A stretch of 27,229 bases of DNA. Source: Funneliformis mosseae. Its lineage: Eukaryota; Glomeromycota; Glomeromycetes; Glomerales; Glomeraceae. The stretch spans positions 1 through 27,229 of the forward strand of contig CAJVPP010000713.1 in the NCBI GenBank assembly GCA_910592005.1, given 5' to 3'. The position numbers and the translations under genes are program-made. Below are positions 11,841 through 20,187 of the stretch, one piece after another (the stretch's first letter is position 1; every line of letters begins with the position of its first letter). The notes beneath the pieces were generated by a model. That model did no database searches. It had not been told where the DNA came from and worked only from the letters and a program-made list of their open reading frames with translations.

Positions 11841-13906
11841 ATGACAACATCGGAAATAGAAATGCATTTCGAGTCCGTGAATTCCGACTTAATTTATGAC
11901 TTGACACGCATAATTCAACAAAATGAAGCTGGTACGCGTCTCGAAAAATTTGTCTGTAAAAATTTCAGATCTGTAATTATTTCCAAGAAACTTTGCAGGG
12001 AATGCTTCAAACGAGGCGAAATCTTTGTTAATGGAAAGACCGCTGAAAGTGCACGCGTACTCTGTAAAGACGATATAATACGTTTACAAATTAATAAACT
12101 CGCTTTGGAAAGAGATAGATTAAAAGTTCCTGTTGTAGTAATTCTAGAGGATGAACACTTAGCTATCATTTGTAAGAAAGCAGGTGTGCCTATGCGGGAC
12201 TTACAAGAAAGTTTGCCGTTCGTTTTGGATGGTGGGAGTGGACTTGTTAAAGAAGGGAAAGAATATACTTGCATTAATAAAATACAAAGAGCAGTCAATG
12301 GTTTGGTAAGTTTCTTACAATAATTAAATATCTTAATATAATTTTTAAATCTTAAATTACCCTTTTTTATGTTTGAAGATTATTGTCTCCAAGATTAATG
12401 AGATAAAAACTAAACTTATGACATTACTGAAAAGTGGTGTCATCCAACAAAGGTATCGAATTCTTTGTCATGGTAAATTTCCTTCTTTGGATGAAAAAAC
12501 ATTTTTCCATAAACACGCACCACCTTTCGCATTACAACATATCGACTTCACTCGTAGTACATCTGGTGAAGAAAAGTATCTCACAACGTTGGACGTTGTT
12601 TTGAATAATTCAACTACAATTTCAAGCGCTGGTATACGAGAATATTTTGTTCAAGTATGTCATCCTATCGTTGGTTCTAATTCTTGTTCCAAAGAATTAA
12701 AATCATACAAAGATAAAAGTATAATGATGGCTTTATTGGAAGTTGTTTTCAGTCATCCTGTAACTGGTGAAGAAGTGAAAGTGTCTATCGATGAGCCAGA
12801 AAAGTTCGAGGTAAAGTAATTTTCAATTAGAATGATGTTTATAATTAATGAATTTTCAATTAAAGTATTTGGTTCTTATGAGGACGATTAAATGACGCGT
12901 TTGATGATGTATTGTTTGAATAATTTAATCAGACGGTACGACAACGCGAACTAAAGTTTTTTGAACAAAAGAAAAGGGGTGTTATTGAAGAGTTACAACG
13001 ACATGGAATTGACATAACTGATAATTCTGATTCAGATAGTTTACTAATGAAGCCAGTGGCATATATTACTGGAGAAAAGGTATTAAACACAAATTCATCT
13101 ACTATATATATATATATATTTATTTATTTATTTTCACACGTTATCCATTTTATTATTAGGAATTTTTTGAATTGAAGTTTTTTGTTAGCCAGGACACAAT
13201 GATTCCTAGGAAATCAACGGAATATTTAGTACACGCAGTCATAGACATATATTTTAGCAAATTGGATTCCGGATTCTGGAAAGGTCAAAAAGACGGTTAT
13301 AATAGGTTTTCAATATTAGATTGTGGAACAGGATCAGGATGTATACTTATTTCGGTGTTACATTATATTTTATCTCAAATTACGACAACTTTGCCTCATG
13401 TCTTTGGATTAGGATTAGATATTAATTCTGCTGCTCTCGATATTGCACGTAAAAATGCGGAAAGACACTTGAATTCTTTTATTTCCAACAATAATAATTG
13501 TGATTTTCAAAATGTTGATTTTTCAAACCTTCACAACTATGAACCAATATATAATATGTGTTTTGATGTTATTGTATGTAATCCACCATATCTTGATGTT
13601 TATAGGCTACTTTCAAATGATGATCCACGTATTCTCGAGCCATCTAATGCACTTTTTGCTGAAGAAGGTGGATATAAATTTTATCGTTTGTTATACGAGT
13701 CCTTAGAACATGCATATGTAAAGAAACTTAATATTTTGCAGGAGAATGGTTTAATAATTTTAGAAATAGGAAGTAAAATGGCAGAAAAAGTCAAAGAAAT
13801 TTTCGCTGGGTGGAAATGTGTTAAAGTTATCAAAGATCATCAAGGATTTGAAAGGTGTTTATTATTTTCCCGAAAATCAGGTAAGTCAATTTTATATAAA
13901 ATATAA
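11841..13906 (+). CDS. S4/RluA-like pseudouridine synthase domain fused to HemK/PrmC glutamine methyltransferase
   Basis: Four exons (11841-12305, 12379-12810, 12933-13079, 13160-13906), all phase 0, give 596 residues. Residues 28-85 look like an S4 RNA-binding domain (EAGTRLEKF, RGEIFVNG). Residues about 97-299 resemble RluA: VVVILEDEHLAIICKKAGVP, then KIQRAVNGLIIVSK where active enzymes have RLDxxTSG, QQRYRILCHGKFP, and SHPVTGEEV. The catalytic Asp is Gln149. Residues about 300-596 are HemK-like: YITGEKEFFELKFFVS, MIPRKSTEYLV, SAM loop LDCGTGSGC (401-409), and substrate-Gln motif NPPY (489-492). HemK/Mtq1 enzymes methylate the GGQ glutamine of release factors. No clear mitochondrial presequence is seen. 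The inferred role is a methyltransferase with an inactive RNA-binding module. The 3' end is uncertain: a perfect GTAAGT donor at 13881 could lead to another exon ending near 14064. Confidence 0.85.
13160..13906 (+). other. HemK/PrmC methyltransferase domain, last exon
   Basis: This exon holds nearly all of the class I methyltransferase fold: MIPRKSTEYLV in the N-terminal lobe, the SAM-binding loop CGTGSGC, an acidic strand end LGLDINS that would contact the ribose, and NPPY, the signature of amide or amine N-methyltransferases. The protein ends in the family pattern GFERCLLFSRKSG followed by a short AT-coded tail. Confidence 0.9.
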
Positions 13907-14394
13907 TTATATAAAGTTCTGAAAAAATACATATTTATTTTAATTATTTGAAAGTATCAAACATTTATCAAACTTTACTTGACAATAAAAAGAAAAACCA
14001 AAATTTTTTATTTTTTATAAATTTATTTTTAGATTATTTTAATAAAATAAAATGCACCTTTTAATTAAAATATTATGAATTAAATAATTAAAATAATATT
14101 AATCAAAATAAATTATCAAAAGATTGATTTTATTTTATTCTAATTAAATATTAATATATCAATAATTATAATTTAAACTAAATTATCAAATTATCTAAAA
14201 AATTTAATTTATTCAATTTTTAATAATTTAGATTAAGGATTTTTATTTTTTTTAAGATTTATAATCTGAATTAATTAGAACTTTATATCTTTTTTATTAT
14301 AAAAATTTATATTTGATTAAATTATAAAACTATTATAAATCCAAAACAATTTAATAATAATATATAATAAAAGAAAATATAAAATTATAAAATA

Positions 14395-14665
14395 TTTAAT
14401 AATACTTTTATTATACATTAGATTTAAAATAAATTAAAAATAATTTATTAATGCATTAAATTAAAATAAATTTAAAAAAATCAGAAATAATACTTTAATG
14501 AATTTATTAAATCAGAAATAATACCTTTATTATATATTAAATCAATATGAAATTTAAAATAAATCAAAATAATTTATCACTAGATTAAATTAAAATGAAC
14601 TTAAAATAATCAAAAATAATACTATTATTATGCATTAAGTATTTATAATAAATCAGAAATAATTT
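14395..14665. repeat. Degenerate tandem repeat, about 100-118 base unit
   Basis: Copies beginning AATAC(T/C)TTTATTATA recur at about 14401, 14519 and, more diverged, 14618. Each is followed by an ATTTAAAATAAAT-like stretch and a TAATTTATTA-like stretch. Spacing of about 118 and 99 bases and similar internal order suggest an old tandem duplication. AT bias makes chance similarity a real alternative. Confidence 0.4.
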
Positions 14666-14944
14666 ATTATAACGATTATTATAATAGATAAATAAAATAT
14701 TATTTATAAATAACTCTATTTTAATAAGTTTTTTAAATATCAATATATTTTAATAAAAAAATGCTAAATTATAAAATATTGATTTTTATCTAAAAAGTTA
14801 TAATTGTATAATATTAGTTTATTATTTTAAATTTAACTTGTATTGATAAATTATCAAATTTTAATCTAGCAAAATGTAAAAGAATATTTAGCTATTAATC
14901 AAATTAATAGAAATATTATTTGTAAAAATAAATTGAATATTTTA

Positions 14945-15180
14945 ATATATTTTAGCTAAATTTTAATATATATTAATTAGATATCAATTGACTATAAATA
15001 AGAATCATTAAATTTTAGCTAATTTTTGATATATACTAATTGGCTATAAATATGACAATCAATTATAAATAAAATAGGTTAAAATTGTAATTAAATTTTA
15101 ACTGATTCTTGATATATGCCAATTAATTAGATTAAATTTTAATTAATTTTTAATGATTTACTGATTTTAGATTAATTTTA
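14945..15180. repeat. Degenerate tandem repeat, three copies
   Basis: The order TTTTAGCTAA, then TTGATATATACTAATT, then GGCTATAAATA is seen at about 14951, 15013 and (more diverged, TTTTAACTGA) 15096. Spacing is about 62 and 83 bases. It is probably an old local duplication. Confidence 0.4.
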
Positions 15181-15585
15181 AGTTGATTTATTATATATTT
15201 AATTTTTTGCATTTTAACCAATGAATTAAAATAGGACTTTGATAAATTTTCTTATTATTATTTAATGAAAATGATATTTAGTTTATTAAATATAATTATA
15301 TAAATATCAATTTAGGTATTAACTATTATTAGTTAATTAAATTAAAAGTAATTCTATTCCTTTAGATCTCTTTATCTTTTTTAAAAACTTAAAAAAGAAT
15401 TTTATAATACTTTCAAAATATAGTTTAATTTTTTGAATTAATTTCTAGATAAAGATAACATTTACTTGTTAAATTGAAGAGATATTATATATAAAATTAT
15501 ATATAAAGATTATAGTAAATAAAAAAATATTTTGGCTATTTATAATGCTGTTTTTAATTTAGTATTAAATATTAATAATAGATTT

Positions 15586-15718
15586 AAAAATAGATAACTG
15601 TAATTAAAAAAAAAATGGTACAATTAAGTTATAATTTATGGTATAATTAAATTTTCTTATAATATAATTAAGTTGCAATTTAATTAAAATTTGAAAATAA
15701 TTATAAGAATCATCTTTA
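15586..15718 (-). mobile_element. Decayed MITE, same family as 19564-19694
   Basis: It aligns along about 130 bases with the reverse complement of the element at 19564-19694. It keeps the right terminal repeat (ATCATCTTTA) and a TTAAGTTGCAA core, but most G and C positions have become A or T. The left terminal repeat is eroded, so the start is approximate. No target duplication is recognisable. Confidence 0.6.
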
Positions 15719-16075
15719 AATAAATTAGTAAAAAATAAAATTAGATTAATTCTAATAATAATAATTATACAGAAATAGATAGTATAGAATTTAGAATAGA
15801 TAACAAAAAAAAAAAATTTATAATAACTTATGATATCATTTAGATCAAATAATCATTAAAAATAAATAAGAATTTGATTATCAGAACATAGTAATTACTT
15901 AAAATTATATTTAAGTTGATGGATACTTCTCATTAAAAAAATTTTTAAAAGATAAATAATTAAACCAAATAGTAAATATATGATTAATAGACTTTCATTT
16001 TTAAAAATTTATAAATATTTTTTGAGTAATTTGAATAAACTATTTTATTTATTACTAATATCTTATATATATATA

Positions 16076-16247
16076 CAGTTAACTCTTATTATAACAAACT
16101 TTATGTTCTAGATCTCAACTTCGCTATAAAGCTATAGTAAAAATTTTAAGAGATTTGGTTGGCCAATTCGCTATAACAAGAGTATTTTTATTATATTTAT
16201 TCAAAAAATTTGTTATGTTAAGAGTTTGCTATATTAAAAGTTAACTA
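16076..16247. mobile_element. Small inverted-repeat element (Tc1/mariner or pogo-like MITE)
   Basis: The left end CAGTTAACTCTTATTATAAC is mirrored by the right end GCTATATTAAAAGTTAACT. An inner arm AACAAACTT pairs with the TGTTATGTTAAGAG region less exactly. The element is about 170 bases long with no coding capacity. TA dinucleotides lie at both edges, consistent with TA-target transposons of the pogo/Tc1-mariner group. The class call is tentative because a TA duplication is uninformative in this AT-rich DNA. Confidence 0.6.
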
Positions 16248-16879
16248 TAAATAGAAAGTAAATAAAGTTATTATTATAGAAAAAGCTTTTAAATTTTATC
16301 CTATATCTTATTATATTATACTTTATTCTTCTTCTAATTTAATAATATCACACTAATATTAGCTTTAAAAGAAATATATGATTAGACAATAAATCTAATA
16401 AAAGATTAAACTTTATTTATTAAATAATTTAAAGCTAATTTCAAATAACTTATTATTAATGATAATCTAATTATAAGTTATATTAAAGAAAAAACTTATT
16501 AAAATTAATTTATGTTTTTAATAAAACTATTATATAAACATTAACTCTTATATTTATATAGATGATTCTTTAATTAATTTAATTTTTATTAAATTTAAAA
16601 TAGATCTCAGATTGATCTATTTTAAGTTAGATAATAAATTTTATTATGATTTTTTAATATCTGTTACTAATTTTTCTTTATTAATCAAAGTTGAACTTTT
16701 TGTATTATTTATTATCATTATTATTTATTTATTAAAATCTTTTATTAATTAATTATAAATAAATTTAACAATTTTATTAAAAATGAAAATCTTATAATTA
16801 GAACTAAAGAAAAATTTCAAATTATACAATTTGTATTTTAATTTATCACATGTTTAAAGTTCTTTAACTTTCTATTAAA

Positions 16880-17130
16880 TTAGTTAAAATCAAAGGCTAT
16901 TCAAGTAATTTTTATAATAATAAATTTGATACTTTAATAAAAGTTAATAACTTTAAATTTTTTTTCACTTTAGATCATTATCTTTAAGAATTTATAATTT
17001 CATTTTAATTTTAATAATATTTTTATTAAATTTTTATTAAAAAATTTTAAAAAAATCTAAATATTACTTTATAATTCTTTTTTTTAAAAATTTAAATAAA
17101 AACTTATCTTTTATAAATTTTAATAAAAAT
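16880..17130 (+). pseudogene. Possible ghost of a Ty3/gypsy-type retrotransposon (reverse transcriptase/RNase H boundary)
   Basis: Reading across frame shifts and stops, there are residue patterns such as KIKG, a later DHYL-x-EFI segment, a NNIFIKFLLKN-like segment and FFKNLNKNL. Their order resembles the stretch K-I-K..., YYRRFI..F, LLKK and AF..LK found after the polymerase core of gypsy elements. Almost every informative codon has drifted to AT-rich forms. This is a weak, eye-only match and may be chance. Confidence 0.25.
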
Positions 17131-17237
17131 TCAATGATATATAAAAAAGGTTATTTTTAATATTAAATATTATTAATAATAATAATTATTTCTTTGATTT
17201 AAAGAAATAAGAAAACATTCAAAATAAAGGTTCTTAT

Positions 17238-17367
17238 TAAAGATAATTATTGCAATTAAAAAAAATAATATAATTAAGTTATAACTTATGATATAATTAA
17301 ATTTTTTTATAATACAATTAAATTATAATTCAATTGAAATTTGAAAAAATTATGAGGACTATCTTTA
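17238..17367 (-). mobile_element. Decayed MITE, same family as 19564-19694
   Basis: This 130-base copy aligns base for base with the reverse complement of 19564-19694, from TAAAGAT at the left to ATCTTTA at the right. Nearly all differences are transitions that replace G or C in the intact copy with A or T (for example GTTGCAACTTGTGGCGC against GTTATAACTTATGATAT). The flanking eight bases no longer match each other. Confidence 0.75.
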
Positions 17368-17765
17368 ATTAATATAAATAAATTACTAATAATTTCTAAT
17401 ATTATTCAGATTTATATAAGGACTAGTTATATATTATATATAATTAATTAATAAAAGATTTCTAATATCTATAGATTTATATAAAAAAAAAGAATAGTAT
17501 AGTATCTTTTTATGCAATTATATAAATATTTATATTTTTATCAGAATTAAAAAAAAACAAAATGATAATTAATTTTTATTTATAATTTAAACAGATTTTA
17601 TTTGATTTTTAAATCTTTCTTTGAATATTGAATTATATATCTTTCTTTCAAAAAAAATAATTTTGAATTTTTTTTTTTGTTTTTGAGAAAAAATTTTTTT
17701 TAAATATTAAAAAAAATATTTGATTCAATAGTTAAATTTATTATTTTTACTTTTTATATTTAAAT

Positions 17766-18340
17766 TAGTATTCCACATGAATTTGAATCAATTTGAATCT
17801 AATCTGAATCTGACAGATCAGATTTAGATTAGATCTGTCAGATTCAGATCTAATTATGATTCAGATTCAGATCAGATCTGATCTGTCAAATTCAGATTCA
17901 GATCTAATTTGTCAGATTCAATTTAGATTCAGATCTGATTTATCAGATCTGAATTAAAGCTGAAAAGTTCCTTTTATTGAAAGGAACAACTTTTTGGAAC
18001 TCTTTTAGAACTAAAAAGATTCCTTTTATTGAAAAGAAATATTTTTAGATCTCTTTTAGAACTGAAAAGGTTCCTTTCAATGAAAAGAAATGATTTTTAA
18101 AACTCTTTTAAAGCTAAAAAGGTTTCTTTTATTGAAAAAAAAACATTTTTAGATCTCTTTTAGAACTGAAATTTCATTTTTTTAATAATACTTTCAGATT
18201 TAGATCAGATCAGATTTGGACTTAAACTGATCTGTTAGATCTGAATTTGAGATTCAATCTGTCAGATTCAGATCAAATCTGAATTTCAATAGATTTATCA
18301 GATTTAGATCAGATTCAGATCCTGATTTTGTAGAGCACTA
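17766..18340. mobile_element. Non-autonomous hAT-like element with CAGATC subterminal arrays
   Basis: The termini are TAGTATTCCAC (left) and GTAGAGCACTA (right), degenerate inverted repeats. They are flanked by ATTTAAAT at 17758-17765 and GTTTAAAT at 18341-18348, an eight-base target duplication with one transition. Both subterminal regions are dense arrays, in both orientations, of words built on CAGATC, CTGAATC and CTGTCAGATTC. A four-copy tandem block lies between them. No open frame is present. Eight-base duplications and subterminal motif arrays fit hAT-type elements whose transposase binds repeated short sites. Confidence 0.6.
17960..18172. repeat. Four-copy tandem repeat, 51-52 base unit
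   Basis: Units contain (G/A)TTCCTTTTATTGAAA, then an A-rich stretch, TTTTTAGA and TCTCTTTTAGAACT. The TTCCTTTT word starts at 17968, 18020, 18071 and, as TTTCTTTT, 18123, giving periods of 52, 51 and 52. It forms the core of the surrounding transposon-like element. Confidence 0.85.
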
Positions 18341-18348
18341 GTTTAAAT

Positions 18349-19555
18349 ATAGATTTTATGAAACTATTAAAAAAAGAAAGAAAAATAACATTTTAGTTAA
18401 AATGAAAAAAGAATGTAATAAACTAAAATTTTTAATATTTTATATTTTACTAATTCTTAAATTACTTTAATTTTAATATTTAATTTTATTTAATTAAATT
18501 TTTTAATACAGTAGATACTGATAATATCATTTGAATTTTTATGAAAAATTAAATTATTAAATATAAAACTTTTAGTTTTATAATAAGAAATTTTAGTGAT
18601 TTAATAAATCTAAATAGGTATTAGATAGAGTTATAGGTGATAATCATAATTTTATATTTTATTTTTACTTTTACTTATATATATTTATATAATTCTAACT
18701 TAAATTTAATAAACTTATGATAGTATTACATTATTAAAAAAATGTTAAAAATGATAGTGATTATAATCAATATAAAAGTAATTTATTATTATTTAAATCT
18801 ATTTTACAAAATTAAATAATTATAAAAATTATGCTTTTATAGAATATAATTATATAGAGGTTTATTTGTATATTTATTTTTTATATCTTGTTAAAAAAAA
18901 ATGCAATATATTATATAATATAATTAGATTATAAAGAAATTATAAATTTAAAAAATATTACAAAATATTTCTATTTTCATAATTATGAGTAATTTATATA
19001 AAATTTGTAATAGAAAGAAAGAAAATTATAAAAAAATTTTGAGTTAATGTTAAATTTAAATTTTTTTTACTAAAAAATAAGATTTATCTTATAAAATAAA
19101 AAATTTTTTTTGGTAGTTTCTTTTTTTCTATTGTAAAGTATTTATATTATATTTTCAATTAATATTTTAAAAATTAAAGTATTATTATAAATATTTTATA
19201 TTAATAATCTTTTTATATTGAAGATATAATATATTATAAGTTTTTAAATTTATTAATTAAAAATTACAATTACAGCTTAATGAAAATTATTATTAAAAAA
19301 TTTAATAATTAGAATATAATATTATATATATATATATTATATATCAAATGTCAATATAAGTTAATAAATAATTAATATATGTTATTACTGAATTTATTTT
19401 TATTATCTTAATATTTAAGTTTAAAGACTATAGTAATTGATTCTACTCATTGGAGTTTTTGACCTTAGAATTTTTTCTAAGTTCTACAGATATCTGTTAT
19501 ATTTAATCAATTTAGTAATTTATTACATTTTAAAATTTAAGATATATTAATTAAA
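18349..19555. other. AT-rich gene-free region
   Basis: I see no gene, RNA gene or clear repeat. Short (TA)n runs occur near 19320-19340. Confidence 0.5.
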
Positions 19556-19702
19556 CTCATAATTAAAGATGGTCCCCATAATTATTTTCAAATTTCAATT
19601 GAGTTGCAACTTAATTGCGCCATAAGGAAATTTAATTGCGCCACAAGTTGCAACTCAATTACGCTATTTTTTTCAATTGTGATGACCATCTTTACTCATA
19701 AT
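19556..19702. mobile_element. Intact MITE with perfect 8-base target duplication (TAAAGATGGTC family)
   Basis: The element at 19564-19694 begins TAAAGATGGTC and ends GACCATCTTTA, perfect 11-base terminal inverted repeats. CTCATAAT flanks it on both sides (19556-19563 and 19695-19702). The inside is nearly one large palindrome: CAATTGAGTTGCAACTTAAT on one side and GTTGCAACTCAATT on the other, with two GCGCCA words. It is much richer in G and C than its surroundings, which suggests a recent insertion. The eight-base duplication points to hAT- or P-like transposases. Confidence 0.85.
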
Positions 19703-20038
19703 AATGAACTCAATAATAAGTTAATATAATATATCATAATAATCCTAGATGAAAAACAATGTTGAAGGGAAAAGTAAATTTATATGGATTTAAATTGATT
19801 CTTTTATTAATAACTTAAAACTCATATGAAACTTACAAATGAGTTAATTTACAACTTAACAAAAAGCTATTCTATTTATACAAAATTAATTTGCTATAAC
19901 TAACTATTTACTATGCTATAAATTAACTATTTTAGTAAATTTCAGTTATAAAATAATAATAAAAGATAATGAAATAAAAATATAAAATAGAAGATAAATT
20001 ATAATAACGATAAAATAAAAAAAATAATAAAAATAATA

Positions 20039-20187
20039 ATTATAATTAAAGATGACATTGTAACATTGTGATACTTATTTGTCACCTGTTGTAACTTAAA
20101 TTTTAATAATGTTACAATTTATTATAATATTGTGATGCTTATTTGTCACCTGTTACAACTAATTGGAATGCTATCTTTAATTATAAT
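20039..20187. mobile_element. Second MITE subfamily with TAAAGAT ends and 8-base target duplication
   Basis: The element at 20047-20179 begins TAAAGATGACATTG and ends AATGCTATCTTTA. It is flanked by ATTATAAT on both sides (20039-20046 and 20180-20187). It contains a direct repeat: TTGTGATACTTATTTGTCAC and, about 70 bases on, TTGTGATGCTTATTTGTCAC, each followed by CTGTT. It shares the TAAAGAT end and duplication length with the element at 19564 but not its interior, so both may use one transposase. Confidence 0.75.

Larger units (their letters stand above)
13907..15585. other. Very AT-rich gene-free region, proximal part
   Basis: There is no supportable gene. The DNA is dominated by A and T with stop codons in all frames. 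It contains two degenerate tandem repeats (listed separately). A possible final exon of the upstream methyltransferase gene may occupy 14033-14064. Confidence 0.6.

Noticed and set aside
11915..12298. 127-codon minus-strand open frame
   Set aside because: It is the antisense shadow of the first exon of the fusion gene.
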